64,000 nucleotides of DNA from Phlyctochytrium arcticum (GCA_025602905.1 JAHLKI010000013.1:791196-855195); one strand, 5' to 3'. Counted from the first letter of the stretch, positions 11,944 to 24,318 are shown. Numbers and translations: made by a program. The notes: a model not told the origin generated them from the letters alone.

Positions 11944-12653
11944 CTATCTCGCCCGCGATTCGCTCACTTGGCTCCTCGCCAGGTTCAGAAAATACGGTCG
12001 ATAAATCCGGGCAAATCGCGCACGATGGTGGAGTGCAGCAAGGGATTGCATCAAAAGATGTTGGAACGCCAGGAAGTCAGATGCGAACTTCTTGTACAAT
12101 GCCCCTTCGCTTAAAGTTGCTCCGAGGAAGAGAGGTTCCGCATCGCTGCGGTACCACTGTGCCGAGCTTCTCCAGGGATCCACTCTACTGTAGAATTCCT
12201 AATACACTGTTGATTCATCAACTCTGAAGCATCTGCTTCGTGCTTTGACAGTGGCGAGTGAAAACGGACAACTCGTCCGCTGACGTGGCTGTTTCCATTA
12301 AGGCCATGAAGTCGGATGCGAACTTTTTGTATGATGCCCCTTCGAATTGCACCTAGGTAGAGAGGTTCCGCATAGAAGGGCTCACAGGCAAACTCTTCCA
12401 GCAGGCATTGATAGCAATTCTTCGTCCGAAGTTCCATTAATACCTCTTCTTCTTCTCGCATCAGATGGGTTAACGTGATGTAATCTGGCGAAGGCTGAAG
12501 ATGGTCAAAATTGGGCGTCCAAATTTCCCTCAATTTGCGGCCAACTGCAGCCTTCAAATTGATGATTGCACCGTAAATAGCATCCGGGGAGACTGTTATC
12601 CGACCTGAACGTCTATGATCATCGCAACAGGATAGTTCTAGCAAAATAGACAT
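11944..12653 (-). pseudogene. Hypothetical ORF, duplicated and frame-broken
   Basis: An open frame from 12653 (MSILLELSCC) runs to 12111, and a second frame (containing AEPLFLGATLSEG) continues to 11944. The region holds two copies of one segment, at 12309-12375 and 12074-12146. Both encode AEPL(Y/F)LGA, then EGA(S/L)YKKFASDF. In the 12309-12375 copy a 5-nt deletion shifts the frame between the two motifs, so only the other copy reads both in one frame. This suggests a decaying gene or an unseen splice. I do not recognise the protein. Confidence 0.4.
12074..12375 (-). repeat. Imperfect direct duplication, about 234 bp apart
   Basis: The segments 12074-12146 and 12309-12375 share near-identical DNA, including GAACTT then TTGTA and AGAGAGGTTCCGCAT on the plus strand. 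They differ by small indels (net 5 nt), so the copies are out of frame with each other. Confidence 0.8.
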
Positions 12654-13814
12654 TCGACGAGATGAATCAGCGTTGTGTATACCGAACTTAAAAAAAGTAG
12701 CTTATACCTGCAGAGTTTGGCTCAGTACACCACTTTTTCGATTGAGAATTCGACAAATCTGGACTATCACTTGAACGTTTATGTTCCGTTACTGTTTGCA
12801 CTGATGCGGGCAATGTGGTGAATAAATGGCTAGGAAAGATAGAAAACTACGTTGCGCAATTCGTTCGAGAAGAGATAGGGAGGATGTGCTATGTAGGATG
12901 TGCGTGCCGGTACGAATGCAACAGAATTGAACAATAATACGTTCAGAAAAGGCGACGAAAGTTGCGAAGAAAAGCAAAGGAAAAGAAACTGCAAAGAAAC
13001 GGAATTATTTAAGGCCGCAAGGAGACAGCGTAGATGCACGAGACTCCTACAGTACCTATACGACTGTTGCTGGACTGTTGAGGTAGCGATGGACTGATGG
13101 TAAAGAGATGCAGAGCGTCAAATCACAACAGAGCTGCGAAAAACCAAGAGACATTTGTTTGACGAATACTGAAGTACACGTGAGGAAGACACTCCTGCTC
13201 GGTCCTTTGCTCTTCGGGTAGACGTTACAGTGCTGCTAAATACTGGAATCTGTCGTGGAATCGGGTGGATCTTCGAAAGCTCTGTCAGTGCTCTCAAAGC
13301 AGGGAGAGAGGGTCCCCATAAAGAAAAGGCCATCCCGGCAGTCCCGGCCGCAGTGAGATGAAGGTTGAGAAGCCAGATCTCAAAAGCAAGATTCCATTCA
13401 GGGAAGGTGGCTGATCTCTGGGGCCTTGGCCGCCCCCGCCGAAGGAGATTTTGTCGCGTGGGGGAAATGATCCAAAATCCAAAGGGACATTTTGGTCGCG
13501 TTGAGCAACCCCCTGGCCCGCCGAAGGTCTTGAATAAAAAGTGCACCGTCTCCGAAAACTGTCAACTAACCTAAATACTGAGTATAGGAAAAAGAAAGTG
13601 TTCATACGCTCGAGTATATATCCCAGCCTCATATATACCACGATCTTAGAGAGATCCCAGTCTGACGACAGCCGAGCGATAAGAGGCCCGCCACTTGGCC
13701 ACCACCACCACACAGAGGCCTTTGCGCAGGTGTTATATAACGACCCCCCCAACGAATTCACAGAACAGAAATACTTGGAAAGACCATTAATTAGGATACT
13801 ACTGAAGAGAAGCG
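12654..13814. other. Intergenic, 1.16 kb
   Basis: This lies between a degenerate minus-strand ORF and the NTF2-like gene. Open frames near 13120-14016 on the minus strand overlap the next gene's first exon, use an unusual composition and have no domain, so I take them as chance. The region probably carries the promoter of the downstream gene. Confidence 0.4.
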
Positions 13815-16128
13815 ATGCTGTACGGGCATCCCACCGAAGATCCGCTGCACGCCAGCGCGTCGTCGTCGGTCGACCACCGCGATGACATCCATAAATATTA
13901 TGACCATCACCGCAACCAGAGACCCCCGCAACCACATCAAAACAACAGCGAAGGCTCGTTTGATTCTCGCGGTCGTCGCCAAGGCCGGGATCGCATGATA
14001 GCTCGGTCTTCCTCATCCGCCTCGCTGCGGGGAAGCTGGTGGGGGGGTTGGCGCCGCGGAGAGAATAAGGCAGGATCTGTCAAAAGTATGGATGCTACCA
14101 TCAGCGGGCCCAGCTCTGAACCGATACCAAATACAAGTGAATCGACCATTGCGGCGGAGCCGGTCGCAGAAGCGGATTTGCTCATGCAAAATCTGGAGGA
14201 TGCAGCGCGCGAAGCAAGTGATAGATTTCGTTCGGGCAAGGTTACCTTGGAAGACGTTGATTTGAGTCGCATTGAGCTGCTGCAGCAAATTGCTCAACAG
14301 GTAAAGAGTCGGTTTGCGTCACTGTAATGCTCCCCATAACTGACGGGATTTGACAGCTGAGCAATGCAACTGATACATCTCTTGCCCCAACCGATGAAGA
14401 TGATGTACGGTCTATCGACACTGCATTCACTACTACCGGGCGCAATCCCTTTGGTTCTCCCTTTGAAAACAACGCAACCCCTCTACCGGCTCCTTCATAT
14501 GCATATCCACCCCTGGAAACGTCCAGCCGCCAATCTATATGGGAAGATGCTACGAACGCGCGAGAGCAAGAGTTTACGAACCCCCAGGTGGCTTCCGCCG
14601 CTGAAAGTCCGACAAGGCCATACATTTCGCGCTCTCAGCGAGCGACCAATTCCTCCGTCTGTGCATGCCGGCGAGATCGCAGTATGAGCCGCGATCGGGG
14701 GATTCCGCTTCCCGGGACTCAATCACCAAACCCACCCTTGCTATCCACATATGCACTTGCTACTTTGCCCCCGGAGTTGACCCAACGACCAGATTCGCCA
14801 GATTCCGTCATGTCAGCGAGCTCACAAGTCAAAGTTTCCAGAGATCTGATTGTCCCAAAAAGCATCCGGTAAGCCCTGCGCATACCTCAGAATGTATCAC
14901 TCCAGCAGCTAATGTCTTCCTTGACAGTATCAAGGACCGTCTTATACAATATCTGTCCGACTTTTATTCGGCATCATCCCGCCGCCAGTCCGAAGCCATC
15001 AGAAACAACTATCACCCGGACAATGCCTGCTACACAACACCATTTCTTAATGTGGCTGGTGGCCCGGAAGAAATTGAAAAGGTGGCTCAACTCCTCCCTG
15101 CCATCTGCAGAAATGTGGAAGTGGTCATTGGTGAAGTTACTGAGACGCGCGAACGGACACCTGGAAAAGGTCATACCGTGATTGTTGAGGTAAACCAAGA
15201 TCAAGCTGTTTGTTAGATGAATTGGAAGCTGACCCAAATTTAGGCCACCATTACTCTGCACTTCAAGCATCTCCTCATTTGGCGGCTTCTTCAACTTACT
15301 TTTGGTGATACCTACACATTCCGCGCTCACCACTACTTACACGCCGATTCAGACGGCCGTCTTACCAAACACGAGGAAGTCATCTCTTTACGGGACGCGA
15401 TCGCCGCCCTTCCGGTCGTTGGACTCGTCGTCCACTTTTCGCGTCCCTTGTTTGTGCGCTTTGTCGTGGGCGGCTGGGTTTCTCGCAAGTTTGTTCAGTG
15501 GCTGGATGAAGAGGTCAAGAGTCAAACTGGAGGGCCTACAGCTCGGGCCAAGAGTTCCAGAAGTGATACGGTCGATCAGGCCATGCTGCGAGGGCTTATT
15601 GCTGCAGCCGGCAAGGATCGGGGCAGAGAATGGGCCCTGGATGATAACGACATTACTCGGAAGGACAAGGATCAGGATTTGCAAAATTGGATTGCCAAAA
15701 CTGCTCGCACGACTGAAGTGCGAGACGCGCAACCAAAGGCGGCAATGAGATCAGGCACTGCAGCCAAACATTTGCTGGATCACCTTCCTCCGCGACCAAC
15801 TCGTCCGGCGGGTACATCCGCTTCAACATCCTCACCAGAAAAGTCCTCTGCAGTACGCCCGCAGCTCCCTCCCTTAGACCACGCCAGTCATTCCGACATT
15901 CCTCATCGCCCAGCATCCCCCAAACCTTCCATATCCTCCGTCTCCTCCGTCCACAGTTTTGCCACAGCCCGTACATCCCTTCCCAAACAACCTTTAGCTC
16001 TTACCCACCGGGCATCCACCAACTCTATCCCCGTCACCCGCAGTTCGCGCTACATGCCCCCTCCCGTTGAGATTGTCAAAGGACGAGGCGGTTCCGGTTG
16101 GGCATGGGTTTCGGGCTGGTTTTCGTAG
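13815..16128 (+). CDS. Protein with NTF2-like (SnoaL-type) domain
   Basis: Exons 13815-14300, 14357-14868, 14928-15189 and 15244-16128 join in frame to 714 residues. The first half is disordered, rich in Ser, Arg and Pro. The middle, from IKDRLIQYLSDFYSA through TYTFRAHHYLHADSDG, has the alpha-then-curved-beta-sheet pattern of an NTF2-like fold, with the usual early TTPFLNVAGG element. A hydrophobic stretch (AALPVVGLVVHFSRPLF) and an amphipathic tail follow. The C-terminus is again Ser/Pro-rich. Similar NTF2-like proteins are common and uncharacterised in fungi. No catalytic residues can be assigned by eye, and the binding partner is unknown. Confidence 0.75.
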
Positions 16129-16532
16129 TTTCCCCTAATGGTTGCGGGTTTAAACCTCATAATGTGTATACCTCTTTTTTGTTAGATTCTCTTTGTAGTG
16201 ATACCCCTCCCAGAACTGATACAGTTCCATATCATATCTCATATCCGCGTCTGTATATATAAACTGTACGTTTTTCGTTAATTTGGACGCTCTTATACCA
16301 AAAATGTCGTCGTTTGCTTTGGCTTCTTTTACTCCTGTTGGGTGGTGGACCTGCTAAAAAAGTTGCCCGTCAGTATATATACTCGCTTCCTGCCGCTTGT
16401 TTGGCTTTTTGTTCAAAACCTAAAGGCATCTCAAAGTCCGAACGATCGGACCAGCTTCGTGATCACATCACAGTGTTCCGCTCCAGTGTTCCAAATTCTT
16501 GAAGCAGGACCGACATTAGGACAAAACACAAG
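16129..16532. other. Short intergenic region
   Basis: This separates two genes in the same direction. T-rich tracts near 16170-16190 may hold the poly(A) signal of the upstream gene. A short frame starting at 16305 stops quickly and could at most be an upstream ORF or untranslated exon. Confidence 0.4.
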
Positions 16533-18271
16533 ATGTTTCCTCGGACAGCAAGGTTCCCAAATGGAGGTACGTCTCATTCACTTCGTTCAGTATGATGTGC
16601 AATTTTACTCAAAAGATCGATGCTTTTGTCCAGAACCACCACCCCTTGCACCTACGACGACCAATACCCGAACGACACCCCGCAAAGCAAGTAACAGTAG
16701 TATGATACCCAAGGGATTACGAACGACCACTCCAAATGCACGAGAGACTCCTCCGCGTAAAAGTGTGTAATGGGAGATATTCCGCTCAATGACGATGTTT
16801 TTGCTGACTATGGGTTGTCCAAGGCTTGTCAACCATCGATCTCAAAAATGCCAAATCCCTGAATCGACCCCATTCCCACCACTCTTCCCGCACAGCAGAT
16901 TTCTTTGCTGATAGTGAAAATGAGCGGCCACACCCCAAATCCCTCTTTTCTGATCAACATCGGGATGGGTCAGAGCGCAAGGTACATTTGTCGACGCGTC
17001 TCAGATCCAAACCCACGCGTTTTGTTTACTTTTTGGACAGATCCGAATGTTGCAACAACACAAGATAGAAAGTGATCATCAGCTACTACAGAAACAGAAG
17101 CAGTTGGAAGCGGCACAAGTGGAACTTCGACGGAATGAGGTGCGTGGGGGAATCAGATTGCCGGATTTACAATCTTGTGGTTGGACTTATCGCGAATGTG
17201 TGCCATGTAGGAAAAGATCCGTGTGCTCAATATTGAAACCTCGACTTTGCAACAACGCGTCCAGACTCTGGAAGACAAGCTTAAGAATGAGCGAACAAAA
17301 GAGTCGACCGCACTATCTCAAGCTGCGCAAGCGACACAGCGCGTCAAATTTTTGGAGCGAAAGTTGGCCCGTGCTGAAATTGAGGTAATGAATATCCAGT
17401 AATAAATCTGTTCTGGACGAACTGACGTGTAAGCCTCTATCAGCTGGAGAAGCAGGGCGAGCAGAATAAGAAGGAATACGATGCCCATAAACGCGCATCA
17501 CACATCCCCCCTGCCACTCCACCGCGTAAAGCCGATGCGGTCGAGACTGCCAATCTCCGCGACGATATCGCCAAGCTCCAAAAAGAGAATCGACTGTTCA
17601 ACGCAAAACTTCGCGATATTCAAGCCAAACATGCGCTAGAAAAACGCCAATTGCAATCTCAAGTTGCCAGCTTGAGACACATTCCGGCCGGCGAATCACA
17701 GCAGCTCGCTGAAACGTTGCAAGTGGAGCGGAATAAATGGAATGTGGAGATGGATGCTTTGAGGGCTGAGTTGGAGAAGGCTAGGGCGGCTTTAAAGGCT
17801 GATGGAGACGCGGAACAGACAGAGCAGGTCGAGGATGAGGAAGCAAGGCGCTTGCCCCAGATACCCGATAGACGACTGTCAGGGATGTCGGATATGTCAG
17901 AGGCATTCGCTTACCGCGGCGGGGACGATGATGATATCAGTATCGCAGTAAGTGTTTTAATGCCTCAAGCTACGCAGTGGAAAACCCCTGAACGCTCGAC
18001 TTTCTAGACTCTCGAAAACATGTCCATGGAAATCCCATCGTTCTACCGGGCTCTCGAGAGCTATCACCCTACCGATGACCAACCCGGCCATCTCGATATT
18101 TCTTTAGACGACCTTGTACTTATCCGAAAGAAGACCTCTAGTGATACCTGGATTGGCGAACTTAATGGCAATGTGGGTTTGGTACCGGTTTCGGTTGTTG
18201 AGGACGTCAATGGCGGCGAATTTGAATCTCGGGGGTTGGATCATTGTGGGGCGGGAGAATGTGTACATTAG
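16533..18271 (+). CDS. Coiled-coil protein with C-terminal SH3 domain
   Basis: Exons 16533-16566, 16616-16762 (or starting 16634), 16824-16981, 17041-17139, 17211-17384, 17444-17947 and 18008-18271 give about 459 residues. The N-terminus is Thr/Pro/Ser-rich. Exons four to six form a long coiled coil (e.g. IRMLQQHKIESDHQ, LEDKLKNERTKES). The last exon encodes an SH3 fold: YRALESYHPTDD, LDISLDDLVLI, then WIGELNGNVGLVPVSVVED, which has the ALYxY, WxGE and GxxP landmarks. Such proteins usually act as scaffolds for actin or polarity factors, but no partner can be named. The first two splice sites are less certain than the rest. Confidence 0.75.
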
Positions 18272-18587
18272 ATTTTTGTTGCAGCAGACGTTCTCTTCTG
18301 ATGAATATGAAATTTGATTGTAGTTATGGCCTGCAATTAGTGTTCATGACAGATTTTTCCGAAACTTGGATGTCCAAACATTGGTATTAGAGGAGGAAAG
18401 AAAATCAAAACGAAAAACAAAGTGAAAACATTTTCCTTGCGCTAACTCTAGCTAACTTGTAAAGAGATGTAAAAAGTCGTGGTATCCATCACTATGACAA
18501 TAGCTCAAATGCTAAAAGAAAAGAAAAGGGATAGGGGTTCAAAAACACTAGCTATAATCATGCCCAAAAAAATGCAACACTCGGGGG
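18272..18587. other. Convergent 3' region
   Basis: Two genes converge here. The AT-rich sequence should hold both poly(A) sites; no gene is visible. Confidence 0.5.
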
Positions 18588-19883
18588 CTATTTCTGATAC
18601 CGGGATTCAGGAACCGGGGGTAATTTGATCATGCTGGCGCGTTGCTGAACGGACGATGAAGATGACCGCCGTAACGGGGGAGCCGGTGTGAGGAGTGGGG
18701 AGATGGTGGGCAAGATGGACGTTGTGCCACCGACACCGCTCAAGCTTTGTAATGGTGGATGATGGTGGTGGTGTGACTTGTGCGTGTGGGAGTGGTGCTC
18801 GACGGGTGAGGAGGGTTGCTGCGCTAACGCATTTTCCATGACAAATGTGTCGAGGTACGCTGAATAGCGGTTGGAAGACGTGGCCAGACTCGGTAGGTGC
18901 AACAATGTCTGATTGGTCGTGGAAGATTTACGGCGGCCATAAGAAGTGGAAGGAACGGATGGAACAGTAATCGCCGCAGATGTGTAATTGCGATTGTCGA
19001 TGCTGAGTCCACGGGTAGAGGTAGATGGGGGTCGAGATCGGGATTGGCTGGTGGTCAGTGAAACGCGGCCTTGGGATGTCGCTGGGGGTAACAGATGTGA
19101 CTGCTGGGTATGTGGCGAAATTGGACCGTGGGAAGAATGGTGCGGGTAATGCGGGGCCAGGTGTGATGATGTCCCAAAGGTGGATGGATGTTGTGGGGGT
19201 GGGACGGCTGGTGGAAGAGAGATGTATGGCTGTTGTTGATGAAATGATTGTGATGGTGGATGTGGATGTTGAATCTGTGGGGGATTTTGGTGGATTCGCA
19301 GTGAAGTAGGGTGCAAAGGAGGAAGCGCAGCACGCGCCTTTGGACTTGGCGACCTGCGACTTGCAGCTGCATAGTGCTGTTGTTGCTGTTGGTGTACGGG
19401 ATGTCGGTAGGATGAAGAGGGCGGAGATGTTCCACTGCTTTGGATAGTTGATGCCCCTGACGTTGCCCACCGACTCGTTTTTGAGCCCGAAACGTCTGTG
19501 CTTCGCGCGTTGGCGTTCAGTTGTGGGAACTTCACACCGTGGTCTTGCGGGGGGGATTGGGTTTGCGGAAGATGCAGCGCTGCCCGCAGCGTGCGTGAGG
19601 GAAAATGATTTGTTGAAGCTATGGAATACATGCGTGGAATGACTCCTTCGGCATTTGCAGCTCCTCCGGTGTGAGATGCCAATCCCGGCGTTCCAGCCAG
19701 GGAGGATGTCGTTCGTGATGTTCCGGCAGACCGTTTCGAACCGCCGACGTAGTTGGTCCGGGCAGGACTCTGGGTTGATCGTGGTGTGAGGAGGGACGAT
19801 GCATCACTGCCCGTTGTGACGGACGAAGATTGGGCGTGGATGTTGGGGAGGTGGAGGAGTGTTTGAGGGACCGCCGGGACCAT
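18588..19883 (-). CDS. Disordered Pro/Ser/His-rich protein
   Basis: A single open frame of 431 residues from the ATG at 19883; an upstream exon is possible because the frame stays open to 19907. The protein is almost wholly low-complexity, with Gln runs, His runs (HKSHHHHHPP) and many SP/TP sites. A short hydrophobic motif occurs near the N-terminus as QTLLHLPNI and again as QTLLHLPSL, with a weaker LRAALHLPQ between them. The C-terminal third (SSNRYSAYLDTFVMEN and the end IKLPPVPE) looks more ordered. I do not recognise the family; the repeated motif may be a docking site. Coding potential is supported by frame length and codon pattern only. Confidence 0.6.
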   Translation of the reverse strand: MVPAVPQTLLHLPNIHAQSSSVTTGSDASSLLTPRSTQSPARTNYVGGSKRSAGTSRTTSSLAGTPGLASHTGGAANAEGVIPRMYSIASTNHFPSRTLRAALHLPQTQSPPQDHGVKFPQLNANARSTDVSGSKTSRWATSGASTIQSSGTSPPSSSYRHPVHQQQQQHYAAASRRSPSPKARAALPPLHPTSLRIHQNPPQIQHPHPPSQSFHQQQPYISLPPAVPPPQHPSTFGTSSHLAPHYPHHSSHGPISPHTQQSHLLPPATSQGRVSLTTSQSRSRPPSTSTRGLSIDNRNYTSAAITVPSVPSTSYGRRKSSTTNQTLLHLPSLATSSNRYSAYLDTFVMENALAQQPSSPVEHHSHTHKSHHHHHPPLQSLSGVGGTTSILPTISPLLTPAPPLRRSSSSSVQQRASMIKLPPVPESRYQK

Positions 19884-21653
19884 AATTGGACGGGGAAACC
19901 TCCGCAATCCGCGGTCGCAATTGGAAATGAATGGGAGAAGAAAGTGGTGAGTAGATGGGAATCAATTTGATAATCTTGCCCAAGGGAATAGCGAGGGAAA
20001 TAGCAGCGCTCGTTGAAACAATTCTTTGGGATCTGGTGCGTGTTGTTCCGAGGTTTAGATATTTGAATAATAAGCTGGACGGAGGCAATGCCGAGCGAGC
20101 GAATACTGGGTTCAAGATCAGATCCACCAGCAGGATGGCGGAAGTTTCCAACGTTGATGCCTAAAACTGATTCCGGAAAGTACGTAGTATGTTGGAATGA
20201 CCGCAATGCAATTATAGTACGATTTCTTTGAGATTTTCTCATATGCAAAATCAAGAATGTGGCACACATTCCTCAAAGGACCCTTGAGTCGGTGGACGAA
20301 TTTGGCTTCACGGCCCAAAAATATTCCCGGAAAATACATCTGCTTTCGATTAACGTTAACTTTATTCAAATCTCAAGATCGCCGGAGTATTTCGGCAACA
20401 GAATCTATCAGGGTAACTTGAAATAATTAGGATTTAGATCTTTAAAAGATAATTCATCGTCATTCACGTTCACTTTTGCCGAAGGTGATTGAAAATCCAC
20501 AGGAAGAATGTTGGCGTTCTTTTTGACAATTTGAGAAGCTTTCGCTGGATTTCGACAAGAATGACATTGTAGTAGCTTTTTTTTCGGGACAGGTTGGGGA
20601 TTATACATCTTGGCAAAATGACATCGACACCTTCTTCAGATTTTCTTCTCTTCTTTGCTTTTCCGCAAGTGCAAAGTCGGAGTTTTACCCTCACTTTCAC
20701 CGCACTATCCACGGTTACTCCCGAGTAGTCGTTGGAGAATTCTCAAGAAAGGGAACGTCGTGGAGGTTGGGCTGGAGGATGCTGTTTTTGATCCAACTTG
20801 CCTTGCCCACTCGTGAGCAGGCCGTGACAGGCCCACGTTTTGTCGCGTGCATCGTTGGACGCCGAGCCTGAGCCGTCCCTGAGAGATGTTTACGCATGCA
20901 GGAGACAAGCGCTAGGGCCTTCGTGTTATCCCACGTTTAATGTTGGTCAATAATCTAATTAGACAAGGTCGTGGAAACCCCGAAACTTTCAGCATCCCGC
21001 CAGCGGGGGGAAAGTGAAGTGACGGAAGTCGTTGACAAAGCCGTTTGACACAATGGCATCCTCGAGACCTCGAGTAGATCTGACCATGAATTTTCCATGA
21101 GTACACACAGTCGGCACGCGATGATACGTCCCGTCGGAGTTTCAATCTCATCCCTGGTTTGGTCGTTGTCCGGTGGCAGTACCGAGAGTTGTCAATGGTC
21201 GTCGGTGTATGTAGAGAGACTCTCTCTTGGGCAAGGCACGGGTAACATACAAGTGTGCGTTATATATATATAAGGCCTCTTGAACAACTCATCACACGAA
21301 AGAAGAGTGAGATGCATGTGCCTGTGCCTTCTCGGATCCAGCTTTTGTGGCATGTCAAATGTACAACAGCCCTGCATAAAACGCCCGCCATCTTTGACTT
21401 CCAGGGTGACAAAACCTTGATCCCGGAGAAAGTTTGGCCGATCAACTATGACATTATTGGAAAATAACATTTAAACCATTGAGCAAGGCAGAAGGGCCCC
21501 GCTGTACATTCACTGATTCACTGCAGCTGCTCACTGGGACTTTCGTCTTCCTATTCCTCATACCCTCCTCCGCCGATTATAAACAACTAGGGCCCATCTC
21601 CCCTTCCAGCTCCCACTCCCAGTGAAGACTTTTCCACCTACATAGACAACCCC
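19884..21653. other. Intergenic, 1.77 kb
   Basis: This is the promoter side of two divergent genes, the disordered protein and the amylase. It has AT-rich parts (20170-20700) and a short (TA)n tract at about 21261-21271. I see no gene. Carbon-regulator sites may lie here but none can be assigned with confidence. Confidence 0.4.
21576..21583 (+). promoter_or_regulatory. TATA-like element of the amylase gene
   Basis: ATTATAAA lies about 75 bp upstream of the amylase ATG, followed by a CT-rich stretch typical of fungal transcription starts. Confidence 0.5.
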
Positions 21654-23314
21654 ATGAAGATCTCAACCATCCTCGCAGCTGTTGCATCAACGCTAGCCAT
21701 CACCGTGCAGGCACGGTCGGCTCAAGAATGGCGGACTCGCAGTGTTTATCAAATCATGACTGATCGCTTCGCCGTCTCCAACGAAAGTCCCAATCCCGGT
21801 GCCTGTGATGGCGAGCGACGAAATGACTACTGCGGAGGAACCTGGAAAGGCATCCAAGACAAGTTACCTTACATCAAAGACCTCGGTTTTAATGCGATAT
21901 GGATCAGTCCGACCGTAAAGAGTAGGCGTGTGATGAACCTAGATGTATGGCGACCATGCTAACGAACTACATAGATACTCCTGGAGGCTATCACGGATAC
22001 TGGGCATTCGACTTTTACAAATCCAACGAGAAGTTTGGAACGGATCAAGATCTGAAGGATTTGATTGAAGAGGCCCATAAGCAGGACGTGTGGGTCATGG
22101 TCGATGGTGAGTACAAACAAACTCTGCTATTTGACCTGTCATCTCAACCGTACTCTTATAGTTGTCACCAACCACGTTGGAATGAACGATGACTTGATCA
22201 ACTCTCCCCCTCCATTCAACAAATACCCTGAGCACTATCATGTTCCATTTGACCGCATCACGGACCGTGACTACAATACGAATGACGAGTGGGCCATCCA
22301 AAACAAGTGCTTGTATGATACCCGCCTCAACAAGTACTTACCGGATCTCAACACGGAAAATCCCGAAGTGCAGCAGGCCTTCCAGGAATGGATCCGTTGG
22401 TTTATCAAAGAATTCAACGTTGATGGGCTTCGAATTGATACCGTAAAACACGTTAAAAGACCCTTTTGGCAACCATTCGTGCAGGCAGCGGGTGTTTATG
22501 CTGTCGGCGAGGCCTTTATCTTTGACGCTGATGTCTTGGCTGGGTGGAAAGATACCATGGACGGACTCTTCAACTTTCCTCTCTTCAACCTCTGCCAAAA
22601 AGTCTTTGGCCAGAAACAGTCCATGTGGGAAGTCGAGAACTACCTTCGAGAAGTTCGCCAGCTGTTTGGTCAAGACCAACTTCATCTTATGGGCAATTTT
22701 ATCGACAACCACGACTTGCCCCGTTTCCTGTACACCCAACCAGACCGTGCGCAGCTTCGGAATGCTGTAGCGCTGGCGCTCTTCTCCGACGGCATTCCCT
22801 ACATTTACCAAGGCACGGAACAAGAGTATGCCGGCGGCCCTGATCCACAGAACCGTGAGCCACTGTGGTATGTTCCTTACAACGGCAATGGCACTAGCAC
22901 ATCTTCCGTCATGAGTATCTGGAACAAGGCTCGCACGAATGCTGGAACCGACTTTTCCAACACTGTACACTCTCCTGTGTGGACAGAAGACAACTTCCAT
23001 CTCTTTAAGCGAGGACCCTTCCTGGTGGCATTGACCAATGCCGGCTCGCGAGGCCCACAAGTGCAAAAGACTGTACCCGCAAGCTTCCCCGCAGGAACAA
23101 GTAAGTAGCACGCTCAATCACAATCTTTGTTTCTTCTTCTAGTCACTCACAAGTCTTTCACTCTGTAGCGCTTACAAATGTTGCCAAGTCAGACGACCGT
23201 ATCGTCGTGGACTCTGCGGGAAAAGTGACCATTACACTCGATAGCGGAGAACCCAAAGTTTATCGATCCTCAGCGTCCAACACATTGTCTACACGTAACG
23301 CACGCCACTCTTAA
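21654..23314 (+). CDS. Secreted GH13 alpha-amylase
   Basis: Exons 21654-21921, 21975-22106, 22162-23100 and 23169-23314 join to 494 residues. Residues 1-20 form a signal peptide (basic start, hydrophobic core, VQA). All four conserved regions are present: DVVTNH (133-138), GLRIDTVKH (nucleophile Asp226), VGEAF (acid/base Glu250) and FIDNHD (transition-state Asp318). YQIMTDRFA and the CGGTWKGI motif place it with fungal Taka-type amylases, which hydrolyse internal alpha-1,4 bonds of starch outside the cell. A beta-rich C domain follows; there is no starch-binding module. The length is normal. An isolated position in the genome suggests stand-alone secretion for feeding on plant or algal starch. 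Confidence 0.95.
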
Positions 23315-23807
23315 ATACTGCCCCAATCCTCATATATTACACCTTTTTGTACTTAGAAATATCAGGCATATTTCCCACATCAGACAAAAACACATATTGT
23401 AAAACTTACGACGGTCTCTTGTTTTACATCAACTCATGACGTCGGTCAGATGAAGAAACACCACCATCAAGCAGAGCGTGGGAATGGCTGCTCATCTTGC
23501 ACAAGTTGTCGGCACAGCTCGAAGATATTGCCAATGTCTAGAAAAAAGGCGCTTTAATCTTTGTACATAAAACAACGATATACACACGAATGCCATTGCC
23601 ACTACTCAAACGCTTTCGAGAGATCCACCACTGCGTAACTAGCGTTCTAATCTAGATTCTATGTAATAATAAGAAGTTCACCATCCCACTTGGGTTGCAC
23701 GTCGCAAGATCGATCTTATTCTCACGTTGCTGAGACGGTGGGGACACTCCAAAGTTGGCATACTCGGGAAAGAACACAACCCAAACAGGTTTGCCCGAAA
23801 GAAGATG
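23315..23807. other. Convergent 3' region
   Basis: Here the amylase gene and the minus-strand Nudix gene converge. No coding signal is seen; an AT-rich stretch after 23330 probably holds the amylase poly(A) site. Confidence 0.5.
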
Positions 23808-24318
23808 TCACCGGAGGGGATGAAAGTCCTTCCCTCGCTCCTTTATCAGATTTCTCAATGGTAGAAACAGCGATTGTGATGGATCCTCTGATATGGCCAC
23901 CAGCTCTTCCCAACTTATCCAGCGCCAGCCTTTGCACTTGTTGACCTCAAGGTTGATGGGCGTCGGATTTTCATCGACGCACGTTCCCCGCATAAAGATT
24001 GTGACATAGTGCTTGTTCTCAAGTGGCATAGGCGAATTGATCGCCGTCACTTGAGTCATGGATGAAAGTTCTAGGTTCAAAGCAGTCTCTTCGAGCGTCT
24101 CTCGTATCGCACACGTTGAAAAGCTTTCCAGAAATTCAAGGTGTCCTCCTGGAAGGGCCAAGGTACCTGTCCAACGATCTTGCTTTAGCGAACGTAAAGG
24201 TGGTCTGATGATGATGTGACATACCTGCGCCGGTGCTTCCCATACGCTCTCCCACTACAAACTTGCCGTCTGACTTTCGGACGGCAAACACGCCAATTCC
24301 CACTCCAACAGAAGTCAT
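23808..24318 (-). CDS. NUDT15/AtNUDT1-like Nudix hydrolase
   Basis: Exons 24318-24225 and 24166-23808 join to 150 residues. The fold starts VGVGIGVFAV, followed by GERMGSTGAG and LALPGGHLEF, as in NUDT15 and plant NUDT1, which clean up oxidised or unwanted nucleotides. The Nudix box is G-x5-E-x7-RETLEETAL: the usual final Gly is Ala, while all metal-binding Glu residues remain. The reading frame is open upstream to an ATG at 24480, adding 54 residues with many Arg, Lys and Ser and no acidic residue, like a mitochondrial presequence. That form would be 204 residues. Which start is used cannot be told from sequence. Confidence 0.88.

Noticed and set aside
13118..14016. Minus-strand frames of 142 and 240 codons
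   Set aside because: They overlap the first exon of the NTF2-like gene, lack any domain and have unlikely composition (runs of Trp and Arg).
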